Part shown: positions 1 through 9,793 of the stretch, one piece after another
Layout of the letters: every line of letters begins with the position of its first letter
Numbering within the stretch: the first letter of the stretch is position 1
DNA from: Streptomyces xanthii
GTDB taxonomy: Bacteria > Actinomycetota > Actinomycetes > Streptomycetales > Streptomycetaceae
Reading direction: 5' to 3'
Assembly (NCBI RefSeq): GCF_014621695.1
Contig: NZ_CP061281.1
Location: 4,154,001 to 4,218,000 of the forward strand
DNA length: 64,000 nucleotides
Program-made: the position numbers and the translations under genes
The notes under the pieces: model-generated
What the model saw: only the letters and a program-made list of their open reading frames with translations
Databases searched by the model: none
Told to the model about the DNA's origin: nothing

Positions 1-296
1 GAGGCGCCCGCGCGGAGCGCCTGGTACACGTACTCGTCGAGGTCGAAGGTGGTGAGGACGAGGACCTTCGCGCCCTCACCCGCGGCGACGATCTCGCGGG
101 TGGCGTCGATGCCGTTGAGCTCCGGCATGCGGATGTCCATGAGGACGACGTCGGGGCGCAGTTCGCGGACCCGGGCGACGGCCTCCGCCCCGTTGACGGC
201 CTCGCCGACGACCTCGATGTCCGGCATGGCGCCCAGCAGCACCGAGAAGCCCTCGCGGACCATCATCTGGTCGTCGGCGATCAGCACCCTGATCAT
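1..296 (-). CDS. NarL-family response regulator, partial (receiver domain)
   Basis: This is the N-terminal 98 residues of a response regulator; the rest lies left of the window. The visible part is a receiver domain with the acidic pair DD at residues 8-9 and phospho-acceptor D54 in VLMDIRMPE. The TTFDLDEYV segment is typical of NarL/DesR-type receivers, so a C-terminal LuxR-type HTH is expected but not seen. The ATG overlaps the TGA of the upstream sensor kinase (ATGA), so the two are co-translated and form a two-component system. The signal is unknown. Confidence 0.93.
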   Translation of the reverse strand, partial: MIRVLIADDQMMVREGFSVLLGAMPDIEVVGEAVNGAEAVARVRELRPDVVLMDIRMPELNGIDATREIVAAGEGAKVLVLTTFDLDEYVYQALRAGA

Positions 297-1609
297 GCGT
301 CGCCCTCCGCGTCCGGCGTGGCCGCGACCGGCACGAACACCGAGACCTCGTAGCCACCGTCGTCCGTCGCGCCCGCCGTCATCTCGCCGCCGAGCATCGC
401 GACCCGCTCCCGCATGCCGGTGACCCCGTGCCCCGCGCCGGGGCTGGGCTTCACCAGGGCGCCGGGCGGCCCGTTCACGATCCGCAGGCCGAGCCCGCCG
501 AGCACGTACGCGACCTCCACCCGGGCCGGGGCGCCGGGCGCGTGCCGCAGGACGTTGCTGAGGGCCTCCTGGACGATGCGGTACGCGGACAGCTCGACGC
601 CGGGCGGCAGTTCACGGACGGCGCCGGTCACGGCACGGTCGACGGTGAGGCCGGCGTCACGGACGTTGTCCAGGAGGCGGTCGAGGTCGGCGAGGGTCGG
701 CTGCGGCGCGTCCGGCGCCTCGTAGTCCTCGGCCCGTACGACGCCCAGGACCCGGCGCAGCTCGGTGAGGGCCGCCACCGCGTTCTCCCGGATCGTCACG
801 AACGCCTGCTCCAGCTCCGGCGGCGGGTTCTCCACGCGGTACGGGGCCGCCTCGGCCTGGATGGCGACGACCGACATGTGGTGGGCGACGACGTCGTGCA
901 GCTCGCGGGCGATGTTCGTACGCTCCTCGAGGAGGGTGCGGCGGTCGCGTTCGACGGCGCCGGCCGTGCGCTCCTGGACGACCTCGCGGCGGGCCGTCCG
1001 GTTGACCTGGACCAGGGTCACCAGGGCGACCGCGATACCCGAGGCGACCAGCATCGGAACGGCGTCGCTGTTGTACCAGTCGCCGCCGGTCACCGGCGTC
1101 ACGACGAACCCGTAGAGCGTGCTCAGCGCCCACATGCCGGCCGCCGTGCGGGGCCCGGTGCGGGCCGCGACGATCATCATCACGAGGGTGTGCCCGACGA
1201 GGCTGCCCGCGGGCCAGGGGGTCGGGGAGCCGCCGGTCACGAAGACGAGGACGGCGGCCGCGCCCAGCGAGACCCACCAGGCGAGGACGGGGCGCAGCAG
1301 CGTGAGCGCCACCGGCGCCGCCACGAGGATTCCGCACAGCACGGCGACGTACGCGTCGGCGCCGAAGCTGACGCTCTCCGCGCCGACGGCGAACGTGAGC
1401 AGGGCGAGGGCCAGCACGGCGGCGTGCGGCAGCACCCCCAGTTCGCCGCGTATCCGGCGCGGGAACATCCGGGTCCAGGGGCCGTCGGCCGCGGCGCGGG
1501 GCAGCGGACGGTACGCCCGCACGTCCCGGAACAGGTCCGCGCGGAGCCCGCTCAGCGCCGCCTTGACCAGGCTGAGCTCGGGGCTGGCGGAGGTGGTCGT
1601 CTCGGTCAT
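293..1609 (-). CDS. Membrane sensor histidine kinase, NarL/DesK type
   Basis: A 438-residue sensor kinase that should phosphorylate the regulator whose ATG overlaps its stop. The N-terminal half has several hydrophobic segments (about residues 60-205). It is followed by a HisKA_3 dimerisation domain with ARELHDVVAHHMS (phospho-His about H238) and an HATPase domain with an N-box (RIVQEALSNVLRHA) and a G-box (GHGVTGMRERV). The ATG encoding MTETTT was chosen because the upstream in-frame extension is low-complexity and translates the start of a repeat-rich intergenic region. Such pairs often respond to envelope or drug stress in Streptomyces; the ligand here is unknown. Confidence 0.93.
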   Translation of the reverse strand: MTETTTSASPELSLVKAALSGLRADLFRDVRAYRPLPRAAADGPWTRMFPRRIRGELGVLPHAAVLALALLTFAVGAESVSFGADAYVAVLCGILVAAPVALTLLRPVLAWWVSLGAAAVLVFVTGGSPTPWPAGSLVGHTLVMMIVAARTGPRTAAGMWALSTLYGFVVTPVTGGDWYNSDAVPMLVASGIAVALVTLVQVNRTARREVVQERTAGAVERDRRTLLEERTNIARELHDVVAHHMSVVAIQAEAAPYRVENPPPELEQAFVTIRENAVAALTELRRVLGVVRAEDYEAPDAPQPTLADLDRLLDNVRDAGLTVDRAVTGAVRELPPGVELSAYRIVQEALSNVLRHAPGAPARVEVAYVLGGLGLRIVNGPPGALVKPSPGAGHGVTGMRERVAMLGGEMTAGATDDGGYEVSVFVPVAATPDAEGDA

Positions 1610-3360
1610 GCGCCTCACGGTAGGCGCCCCACCCACCCCGGGTCGTCCCCACCGGGACGGGTCCCTCCGGGTCCCCCTCAAGTACTACGCGCGGCCCTCC
1701 GGGCAGGGGCGGGTGCCTTGTCCTTCCGGGCAGGGGCGGGTGCCTTGGCTCTCCGGGCGGGGACGGGTGCCTTCCGGGTGGGGACGGGTGCTTCCGGGTG
1801 GGGACGGGTGCTTCCGGGCGGGGCGGGTGCCTTTCGGGGGCCAGGTCGCAGGCTGGGGCTCAGCCCTGGCCCGCCGCCTGCTCCCACCCGCCCGCCCCCT
1901 CCGGGGCCGTCGGCCCGGCACCGGGCGCACCCCACAAGGGCTCGGGGCCGCCCCTAGCGCCGGGCGTACCCCAGAAGGGCTGTTGGCCTGCCTCCGACCG
2001 GCGTCTCCTTCGCGGGGTACGACGGGCGAATGGCAGCCCGAAGCCCCGCCCCCGTGCGAGGCCCGCACCCAGTCCATCCTGAACCGTCTGCCCCGCCGCC
2101 GGCCCAGCCTTGGGGCCCAGTCCTGGCCCGCCGCCTGCTCCCACCCGCCCGCCCCCTCCGGGGGCAGTCGGCCCGGCGCCGGGCGCACCCGACAAGGGCT
2201 TGAGGCTGTCCCCAGCACTCGGCGCACCCCAAAAGGGCTGGGGCGTCCCCAGCGCCGGGCGCACCTCGCAAGGGCTGCGGGCTGTCTCCGACGGAGCGAC
2301 TCCATCGCGGGGCACGTCCGACAGGCCCCTGGGGCGCACGAAGTGTGCCTTCAGGGGCGCGGGGAACTGCGCGACCAGCCACGACGCTGGCGCACCCGGC
2401 GACGATGCTCGCCCGCAACGGCGAGAGCGCTGCAACCGGGACTGACTGGAACGCGCACCCGATGCTGGGGCGCTGCCTCGCTCCAGGCCACGGAGACCGC
2501 ATACGCACCCGGTCGGGGCCGCAGCGCTGCCCCGAGGCCGGGCGCCGGGCCGACGCCCCCGGAGGGGGCGGGCGGGTGGGAGCAGGCGGCGGGCCAGGGG
2601 GCCCGGAGTGGCCCAGGCCGGCGCGGCCGGCAGCCGTACCCAGGGCTCCAGTACGGCTGGAGGCAGGGCGCTGGGGCGAGGTCGTCAGGGTGTGGGAGCG
2701 GGCGGCGGGCCAGGCGGCCCGGAGTGGCCCAGACCGGCGCGGCCGGCAGCCGTACCCAGGGCTCCAGTACGGCCGGAGGCAGAGCGGCGGGCCAGGGGGC
2801 CTGAGCGGCCGAGACCGGCGCGGCCGGCAGCCGTAGCCGGGGCTCCAGTACGGCCGGAGGCAGGGCGCTGGGGCGATGCCGTCAGGGTGTGGGAGAACCG
2901 GGCGGGCCGCCCGGGAGGCCGGGGCTGGGCCGAGACCAGGGCCTGCGGAAGCCGTATCCGTATCCGGGGTCGTCTGTGCTGCCCGAGGCCGGGCGCCGGG
3001 CCGACGCCCCCGGAGGGGGCGGGATGGTGGGAGCAGGCGGCGGGCCAAATGAGAGGCCCTACGCCAGAGATCAGAAGTCGGAGTCCGGACGCCGGAGAAG
3101 CCAACCCCGGGGACCTGGAAGTGCCGGGCCAGGGACGCCCCGTCAGGGGCGCGGGGAACTGCGCGACCAGCCACGACGGCGCGGCACCCGGCGACGGCAC
3201 CGCCCCCCGGCGGCACTGCACCCCCTGCGGCACCGCCCCCCGACGGCACTGCACCCCCTGCGGCACCGCCCCCCCCGACGGCACCGCCCCCCGACGGCAC
3301 CGCCCCGCCCCACCAGCCCGCAGCCGCGAACCGCAGTCGCGGGCCGGTGAAAAGGGGACG
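1610..3360. repeat. 1.75-kb gene-free GC-rich tandem-repeat region
   Basis: No credible gene: every long frame here is an arginine/proline/glycine-rich shadow. The stretch is built from degenerate tandem units. About 20-nt units based on GGGGACGGGTGCTTCCGGG lie at 1685-1850. Roughly 100-nt units containing CCAGTACGGCCGGAGGCAG lie at about 2600-2880. About 30-nt units based on GGCACCGCCCCCCGACGGCA lie at 3205-3305. Two copies of a common Streptomyces motif, GGGGCGCGGGGAACTGCGCG, lie near 2352 and 3138. It separates the two-component operon from the aminotransferase. Confidence 0.8.
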
Positions 3361-4716
3361 TCAGGCCACGTGCTCGTCCGCGACGGAGAGCGCCGCGTCC
3401 AGGGCCGCGAGGCCCTCCTTCAGTTCGGCCTCGGTGATGTTGAGGGCCGGCACGACATGCGTGCGGTTCATGTTGACGAAGGGCCACAGACCGTTCGCCT
3501 TGGCGGCCCCCGCGAACGCCGCCATGGGAGCGTTGGCCTCGCCCGCGGCCGCGTACGGCACGAATGGCTCCCGCGTCTCCCGGTCCCGTACGAGTTCGAG
3601 CGCCCAGAACATGCCGACGCCGCGCACCTCGCCCACCGACGGATGCCGCTCGGCGAGCTCCCGCAGCCCGGGCTCGACGACCTCCGTCCCGAGCCGCGCC
3701 GCGTTGGCGACGATGCCCTCCTCCTCCATCACGTTGATGGTGGCGACGGCCGCGGCGCAGGCCAGCGGGTGCCCGGAGTAGGTGAGACCGCCCGGGTAGG
3801 GCCGCTTGGCGAAGGTCTCCGCGATGGCGCCGGAGATCGCGACACCGCCCAGCGGTACGTACCCCGAGTTGACGCCCTTGGCGAAGGTCAGCAGGTCCGG
3901 CGTCACGTCGTACAGGTCGGCGGCGAACCACTCACCGGTGCGCCCGAAGCCGGCCATGACCTCGTCGAGGACCATGACGATGCCGTACTTGTCGCACAGC
4001 TCGCGCACGCCGGCCAGGTAGCCCGCGGGCGGCAGCATGATGCCCGCGGTGCCCGGCACGGTCTCCAGGATGATCGCGGCGATCGTCGCCGGACCCTCGA
4101 ACTGGATCGTCGTCTCCAGGTGCTCCAGCGCGCGGGCGCACTCCTGCTCCTCCGTCTCGGCGAAGAAGCGGGACCGGTACAGGAACGGCGCCCAGAACCG
4201 GACGACGCCCGCGGAGCCCGTGTCGCTGGCCCAGCGGCGCGGGTCACCCGTCACGTTGATCGCCTGCTGGGTGCCGCCGTGGTACGAGCGGTACGCGGCG
4301 AGCACCTTGGGCCGGCCCGTGTGCAGACGGGCCATGCGCAGGGCGTGCTCGACGGCGTCGGCACCGGCGTTGGTGAAGAAGATCTTGTCGAGGTCGCCGG
4401 GCGTGCGCTCGGCGATGAGGCGGGCGGCCTCCGAGCGGGACTCGACGGCGAACGCGGGCGCGAACGTCGTCATCGTCGCGGCCTGCTCCTGGATCGCGGC
4501 GACGACCTTCGGGTGCTGGTACCCGATGTTCGTGTAGACGAGCCCGGACGTGAAGTCGAGGTACCGGTTGCCCTCGTAGTCCCAGAAGTAGGAGCCTTCT
4601 GCGCCGGCGACGGCGAGCGGGTCGATGAGTTCCTGCGCGGACCAGGAGTGGAACACGTGCTTGCGGTCCGCGGCCTTGACGGCGGCGCCGACCTGGGGAT
4701 TCGGCTGAGGGGTCAT
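3361..4716 (-). CDS. Class III PLP-dependent aminotransferase
   Basis: A 451-residue fold-type I, class III (omega) aminotransferase. The PLP-phosphate loop TNAGADAVEHA is near residues 115-125, the cofactor-N1 aspartate D251 is in VLDEVMAGFGRTG, and the Schiff-base lysine K280 is in LLTFAKGVNSGYVPLGG. Length is normal. The family moves amino groups from beta-alanine, taurine, GABA or amines to pyruvate or 2-oxoglutarate; the substrate cannot be read here. The start is the ATG of MTPQPNPQ, because the upstream extension overlaps the promoter of the divergent kinase gene. No neighbour suggests a pathway. Confidence 0.92.
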   Translation of the reverse strand: MTPQPNPQVGAAVKAADRKHVFHSWSAQELIDPLAVAGAEGSYFWDYEGNRYLDFTSGLVYTNIGYQHPKVVAAIQEQAATMTTFAPAFAVESRSEAARLIAERTPGDLDKIFFTNAGADAVEHALRMARLHTGRPKVLAAYRSYHGGTQQAINVTGDPRRWASDTGSAGVVRFWAPFLYRSRFFAETEEQECARALEHLETTIQFEGPATIAAIILETVPGTAGIMLPPAGYLAGVRELCDKYGIVMVLDEVMAGFGRTGEWFAADLYDVTPDLLTFAKGVNSGYVPLGGVAISGAIAETFAKRPYPGGLTYSGHPLACAAAVATINVMEEEGIVANAARLGTEVVEPGLRELAERHPSVGEVRGVGMFWALELVRDRETREPFVPYAAAGEANAPMAAFAGAAKANGLWPFVNMNRTHVVPALNITEAELKEGLAALDAALSVADEHVA

Positions 4717-4915
4717 GAGCCCGAGGGTAGATGTCCGCACTGTGGGCGCACCATCGGCGTCCTGTACGCCCGCCGCCGCCGAACGCGACAGTTTGTCGGG
4801 GTTCCCCGGCCGTTCCCTGGCGTTACGGAACCGTAGAAGGCGCATCGGTCCTCTGTGTCGTAGGCCCGCACTATTCTCGTGCTGTTGGTCACGATTCGGG
4901 GGAGGGTGGCGCGAC

Positions 4916-6781
4916 ATGGACAGACTGGACCGGCTGGGGCCGGGCGACCCGCAGCACATCGGCGCGTACCGGCTGCTGGGGCGGCTCGGGGCCGGTGGGA
5001 TGGGGCAGGTCTATCTGGCGCGCTCGGAGCGGGGCCGCACGGTCGCCGTGAAGCTGGTGCGCGAGGAGCTCGCCGAGCAGGAGGAGTTCCGCAATCGCTT
5101 CCGGCAGGAGGTGCAGGCGGCGCAGCGGGTGGGCGGCGCTTGGACGGCGCCGGTGCTCGACGCCGACACGGAGGCCGCGGTGCCGTGGCTGGCCACGGGC
5201 TATGTCGCGGGTCCCTCGCTCCAGCAGGTCGTCTCGCACGATCACGGCGCGCTGCCCGAGCGTTCGGTACGGATCCTGGCGGCGGGCCTCGCGCACGCGC
5301 TGCAGGACATCCACGCGGCGGGCCTGATCCACCGCGACCTGAAGCCGTCGAACGTGCTGGTGACGATCGACGGCCCGCGCGTCATCGACTTCGGCATCGC
5401 GCGCGCCCTGGAGACGGTCACGGACGGCGGTCTGACGCGGACCGGCGCACTCGTCGGCTCGCCCGGTTTCATGGCGCCGGAGCAGGTGCGCGGGGACCGC
5501 ATCACCCCGGCCTGCGACGTGTTCTGCCTCGGTTCGGTGCTGGCCTACGCGGCGTCGGGCGCGCTGCCCTTCGGTACGTCGAACAGCGGGGTGCACGCCC
5601 TGATGTTCCGTATCGCGCAGGAGGAGCCGGACCTCGACGGGCTGCCGGAGGGCCTGCAGGAGCTCGTACGGGACTGTCTGCGCAAGCGGCCCGCCGACCG
5701 GCCGACGCTCGAGGACATCCTGGAGCGGACGGGCGCGGAGGACACGCTCGGGGACGGCGGGCGCACCCGGGACCCGTGGCTGCCGGGCGCGCTCGTGGCG
5801 CAGCTGGGGCGGCACGCCGTGCAGCTGCTCGACTCGGAGGACCCGGAGCAGGCCTCCCTGCCGGCGGCCCCGGCCCGGCCCGCGCTGCCGCCCGCCCCGG
5901 AGCCCGCCCCGGCGCCCGCGCAGGCCGCGGAGCCCGACGCGCCGCCGCCGCCGGGCGCTCCGGGCGGGGCGCAGCTCGACCATCTCCCGACGATGATCGT
6001 CGGCCAGGACGCCGCGGCGCCGACGCCTCCGGCCCCGCCCGCGTACGGCTACCCGCAGGCGCACCCCCAGCCGCACCTCCACGCCCAGCCGCAGCCGCAG
6101 CCGGTGTGGAACCAGACGCCGCCCTACGGTCCCGGTCTCGCCCCCGTCGGCGTCCCGCCGCAGGAGCCCCCGCGCCGGGGCCGCTCCACGGCGGCGCTCG
6201 TCGCGGTCGCGCTGATCGTGGCGCTCGGCGCGGGCGGCTCGGTGTACGCGCTGATGAAGAACGACGGCTCGGCCGAGGGCAAGGGCGGCGACGACCCGAA
6301 GCCGTCCGGCCAGTCCTCGGCCGCGCCCTCGCAGCAGGGCGGCGAGACGACCCCGGGGCAGCAGTCCACCGAGCCGCCCGACTCCCCGTCGCAGTCCGAC
6401 CCGGCGCAGGCCGGGGCGGGCGACATCCCGGCGAAGTTCCTGGGCACGTGGACGAACGAGCAGGACAACGACTACGGGCACATCACCCGCACCCTCGTCA
6501 TCGAGCAGGGCGAGCCCGGCGACACCGTGCTCAGGCTGACCCAGGACGGCACGCTGGACAGCGGATCCCCGTACCACTGCGAGTTCGAGGGCGCCCTCGC
6601 GTCCGCCGACGACTCCACCCTGAACGTCCAGGGCACGGAGGCGGTCGTCGCCGAGCCGCAGGTCGCGTGCCGCCCCGGCACGCCGAGCACGGTGACGGTC
6701 CTGTCCTCGGGCGAGCTGCGCCGCACCCTGATCGACTCGACCGGCCACCGCCAGGTCCTCACGTACGACAAGGAGGGCTGA
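4916..6781 (+). CDS. Membrane Ser/Thr protein kinase (PknB-like)
   Basis: A 621-residue Hanks-type kinase. The glycine loop GRLGAGGMGQVY is followed by VAVK (K46), the catalytic loop HRDLKPSN (D141), DFG (158-160) and an APE-like MAPEQ. A Pro/Ala-rich linker, one membrane helix (about 424-447) and a roughly 150-residue extracellular domain starting near PAKFLGTWTNEQDNDYG follow. There are no PASTA repeats, so the outer domain probably senses something else. The ATG is preceded by GGGGAGGG. It converges on the receptor-like gene at 6802, 20 nt away; Streptomyces often places such kinases near their partners, but a link here is inference. Confidence 0.93.
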   Translation: MDRLDRLGPGDPQHIGAYRLLGRLGAGGMGQVYLARSERGRTVAVKLVREELAEQEEFRNRFRQEVQAAQRVGGAWTAPVLDADTEAAVPWLATGYVAGPSLQQVVSHDHGALPERSVRILAAGLAHALQDIHAAGLIHRDLKPSNVLVTIDGPRVIDFGIARALETVTDGGLTRTGALVGSPGFMAPEQVRGDRITPACDVFCLGSVLAYAASGALPFGTSNSGVHALMFRIAQEEPDLDGLPEGLQELVRDCLRKRPADRPTLEDILERTGAEDTLGDGGRTRDPWLPGALVAQLGRHAVQLLDSEDPEQASLPAAPARPALPPAPEPAPAPAQAAEPDAPPPPGAPGGAQLDHLPTMIVGQDAAAPTPPAPPAYGYPQAHPQPHLHAQPQPQPVWNQTPPYGPGLAPVGVPPQEPPRRGRSTAALVAVALIVALGAGGSVYALMKNDGSAEGKGGDDPKPSGQSSAAPSQQGGETTPGQQSTEPPDSPSQSDPAQAGAGDIPAKFLGTWTNEQDNDYGHITRTLVIEQGEPGDTVLRLTQDGTLDSGSPYHCEFEGALASADDSTLNVQGTEAVVAEPQVACRPGTPSTVTVLSSGELRRTLIDSTGHRQVLTYDKEG

Positions 6782-6801
6782 CGGCGGCCGGTGCGGGCGG
6801 C

Positions 6802-9642
6802 TCAGCGTGAGTCGGCCGGGCAGTCCAGACTGTCGTCCGGCCCCCACGTCGTCCTGCGCAGCTCCGGGCCGAGGCCGAACGCGCCGCAGTACGCCACCAG
6901 CCGGGGTTCGCCCTCGGTGGCCATCTCGATCACGATCGCCTTGTCGCGCGGAGGCTTCGAACCGGGGTTGCTCTGCGGGTAGCGGATGGCGCCGCTCGTG
7001 CCCTGCAGGGCGATCCGGTTGTCGAGCTTGGACTTCAGCGCGGACGGGGTGACGTCCTGCCGGTTGCTGGCGTTGGCGTCGTCCGCGGCCGCGCTCATCA
7101 CGAGGTAGGCGTCGTGGGCCATCGGGCCGTGCCCGTCGTCGCGCCACTTGTCGTCCGGGCCCGCGTAGTAGGCGTAGTTGCGGACGTAGCGGCGTGCCAC
7201 GTTGTTCGCCAGTTCGTGGCCCGCGGGCAGTACGTGGGCCGTGTGGTAGAGCCGCAGCTCCGACACGTTGTACTTGAAGTCGCCGTTCAGTTCGGCGTTG
7301 GTGATGTCGTTGCCGCCGATGACTGTCAGGGTGCGGCCCGTGCACTCGGTCCTGGTGTAGCTGGACAGGAAGCTGCTGAAACTGTTCACGCGGGACGACC
7401 AGTAGACGACGGTGCGCGGGTTCGCCGTGACGTATCCGCAGATCTGCTGGGCGATCTCGGCGGGGTCGCCCGAGTCGCCGGAGTAGCGGAGCATCTTGGC
7501 GCCGCCCGGCTCCAGCGCGTCGAACTTCCGGACGAACTCGGCGCCGATCTCGTTGCTGTAGAGGTCCGCCTCGGTGCTCACGACGACCGCCTGGGTCGCC
7601 GACTCGCACCGCGCGGGCCCGCCGCCCGCGCCGTCCCCGCCGTCCGCCTCGATCACCGGGCCCTCGTGCGCGAGCTGCACGGCGAGCGTGCTCTCGCGGT
7701 CGTCGTTGGGGGCCATCGGCCGGTAGTACGGTCCGGCCTTCTCCATCGCGTCCGCCGACGCCGTCGTGCTGATCGCCGGCACCTGGTGCTCGCTGAGGAC
7801 GCGGGCCGCCGCCCGCGTCTCGTGCCGGCTCTCGGCGAAGCCGATGACGCCGACGACCGTGCGGTGGTCCCGGGCCGCACGCGTGCGCTCCACGTCGCGC
7901 ACGATGCCGTCCGCGACCTTCTCCGCCCGCTCGAAGTGCGGGCCCGCGTCCCGCACGTCCACGCGGAGCGCGACCCGGCTGCGGCTGCTGTCCCGGTGCG
8001 CCTCGGTGTTGAACCGGGACTGCGCCAGCCAGATGCCGCGCAGCTCCGACAGCGCCTTGTACGCGCCCTCGGTGGGCGACGGGGCGACGTAGACGACCGT
8101 GCGGACGACGTACTGCTCCTCGATCGGGGCCGACGCGGTCGCCTTCTCGTCGTCCTCGGCCCGCCGGTTGTTCTTCTCGATCTGCACGAGCACCTTGCGG
8201 TAGGCGGCGGCCGGATCGTCGTCGCGCAGCGCGTTGCGCGCCACGTGCAGATCGAGGATCTCCTCGGGCTTCCCGGCGCCGCGCGAGACCCTGGTGCCGT
8301 CCAGGCAGCGCGCGTACGTGCCCTCGTCCGCCCCGCCGAGCGGGCTCATGCTCACGCCGGTCCCGATCAGCGCGGCCAGCACGACGCCGATCGCCGCGGC
8401 CTCCAGGCGCGGCCCCCACATCGGCGCGGGCGGGCGCAGCCGGGCGACCGGCAGGCCCTCGCCCGCGAACGCCGGGTCCGCGAAGCGGCGGCCGAGGATC
8501 CAGGGCGCCGCCTCGACATCCCCGTGCTCGGCGGGCGGGTCGGTCAGGTGCTGGCCCACGACGGCGAGGCTCTCCACGTCCTGCCGGTGCCAGGTCTGCC
8601 CGGCGGCCTCCGGATGGCCTTCCGGCTCGCCTGCCCCGACGACGAACAGGGACGCGGAGCCCGGCGCCCGGTAGGCGCTGCGGTACGCCTGGAGGAAGCG
8701 TGCCGCGTCGTGACCCTGCGGGGTGTCCGCGGCGGGCAGTTCGAGCAGGACGACGCGACGGGTGCGGCGGCGGCGCTTCCAGGGGCCCGCGAGGCGCGCC
8801 GGATGCGAGCGGTGCAGGTCGGACAGGAGGGCGCGCAGCAGCAGTTTCTCCAGTTCGAGCAGCGCGTTCTGGCGCTCGTGCCCGGGGCCGCGCAGCGCGA
8901 GGCCCTGCGCCACGACGACGTCGCCGACCTGGTCGAAGACAGACCGCGCGGGGTGTGCGAGGTGCAGCCAGGCGCGGTACCAGCCGTAGCGGCGCGAGCG
9001 CAGCAGGCGGTGGCCCCAGCGCCGGTCCCACAGTTTGCGGGGCAGGCTGTAGAAGAGGGGGTGGGACAGCAGCCGCGACAGGTAGGCGAGGACGAGATTG
9101 CCGCCGTCCGCCGCCGGCACGAGCTTCGCCAGGTGGTGCGCCGGGCCCTTCGACTCGGCGACCCGCTGCGCGTACAGGGCGTCGCGCAGCTCCCGGCCCT
9201 GCAGGCGGTCGTTCAGCTCGGCGTCGGTGAGGGCGCCGTCGCCCTCCCGGGGCAGCCGGGCGAGCCGGATCGCGTACGACACCATCCGGGCGACGAACTC
9301 GAAGTCCCGCAGCCGCAGTTCACCGACGTGGCGGGGCGGCTGGGTGCGCAGGTCGCGGCCCACGCGGAGGGTGAGCAGCTCCTCGCCGGGCCGGTCCGGC
9401 GGCAGCTGCTGGGGGCGCGAGAAGGCGACGGCCCGCCCGTCCCCGGTGCGCAGCGCCCGCTCCAGCGAGTCGAGCACCCGCTGCCGGCGCGCGCACCGCT
9501 CGTCACCGAACCCGCCGGTGTCCAGCAGGACCGGGGGCAGGGGTGTGCTCGCCGGTTTGAGCACCTGCCACCGCTCGGGGTAGACGGCTGCTCTGAAGGC
9601 TCGCAGAAACTCCGTCGCGCCCTCGTCGTTCGGGAATCCCAT
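6802..9642 (-). CDS. Single-pass receptor-like protein with periplasmic-binding-type ectodomain
   Basis: A 946-residue protein with an unusual layout. It has about 410 intracellular residues, one membrane helix (about 411-431, AAAIGVVLAALIGTG), then about 510 extracellular residues resembling the type I periplasmic-binding (Leu/Ile/Val receptor) fold. Landmarks there are TVVGVIGFAESRHETRAAA, VPAISTTASADAM, AVVVSTEADLYSN and AHDAYLVMSAAADD. It has no signal peptide or lipobox and no ABC permease neighbours, so it is not an ordinary transport binding protein. The N-terminal half contains PVLLDTGGFGDE, which weakly resembles a P-loop ATPase start without GKT. A signalling receptor is inferred. 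The ligand is unknown. Confidence 0.75.
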   Translation of the reverse strand: MGFPNDEGATEFLRAFRAAVYPERWQVLKPASTPLPPVLLDTGGFGDERCARRQRVLDSLERALRTGDGRAVAFSRPQQLPPDRPGEELLTLRVGRDLRTQPPRHVGELRLRDFEFVARMVSYAIRLARLPREGDGALTDAELNDRLQGRELRDALYAQRVAESKGPAHHLAKLVPAADGGNLVLAYLSRLLSHPLFYSLPRKLWDRRWGHRLLRSRRYGWYRAWLHLAHPARSVFDQVGDVVVAQGLALRGPGHERQNALLELEKLLLRALLSDLHRSHPARLAGPWKRRRRTRRVVLLELPAADTPQGHDAARFLQAYRSAYRAPGSASLFVVGAGEPEGHPEAAGQTWHRQDVESLAVVGQHLTDPPAEHGDVEAAPWILGRRFADPAFAGEGLPVARLRPPAPMWGPRLEAAAIGVVLAALIGTGVSMSPLGGADEGTYARCLDGTRVSRGAGKPEEILDLHVARNALRDDDPAAAYRKVLVQIEKNNRRAEDDEKATASAPIEEQYVVRTVVYVAPSPTEGAYKALSELRGIWLAQSRFNTEAHRDSSRSRVALRVDVRDAGPHFERAEKVADGIVRDVERTRAARDHRTVVGVIGFAESRHETRAAARVLSEHQVPAISTTASADAMEKAGPYYRPMAPNDDRESTLAVQLAHEGPVIEADGGDGAGGGPARCESATQAVVVSTEADLYSNEIGAEFVRKFDALEPGGAKMLRYSGDSGDPAEIAQQICGYVTANPRTVVYWSSRVNSFSSFLSSYTRTECTGRTLTVIGGNDITNAELNGDFKYNVSELRLYHTAHVLPAGHELANNVARRYVRNYAYYAGPDDKWRDDGHGPMAHDAYLVMSAAADDANASNRQDVTPSALKSKLDNRIALQGTSGAIRYPQSNPGSKPPRDKAIVIEMATEGEPRLVAYCGAFGLGPELRRTTWGPDDSLDCPADSR

Positions 9643-9793
9643 CGTCGCGATCCCTTGGCCTTGATGTCATGGGGCGGTCAAGTATGAGGCAGAACAGGAG
9701 AGTTGGGACCGGAGTCGCCGAAAACGGCGAAGCCGCCGCTGTCGGTCCGCGGAGCTAACGTGTGAGGCGGGGGACGAACGAGAGGAAAGAGCA

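Noticed and set aside
428..4836. Very long frames across 428-1957, 1119-2804, 1954-3300 and 2608-4836
   Set aside because: Arg/Pro/Gly/Ala-rich translations with no domains; they are antisense to the histidine kinase and aminotransferase or read tandem repeats.
4889..9031. A 1380-codon minus-strand frame
   Set aside because: It spans two genes in the wrong frame (kinase antisense and receptor off-frame) and is all R/A/G/P; a GC-skew artefact.
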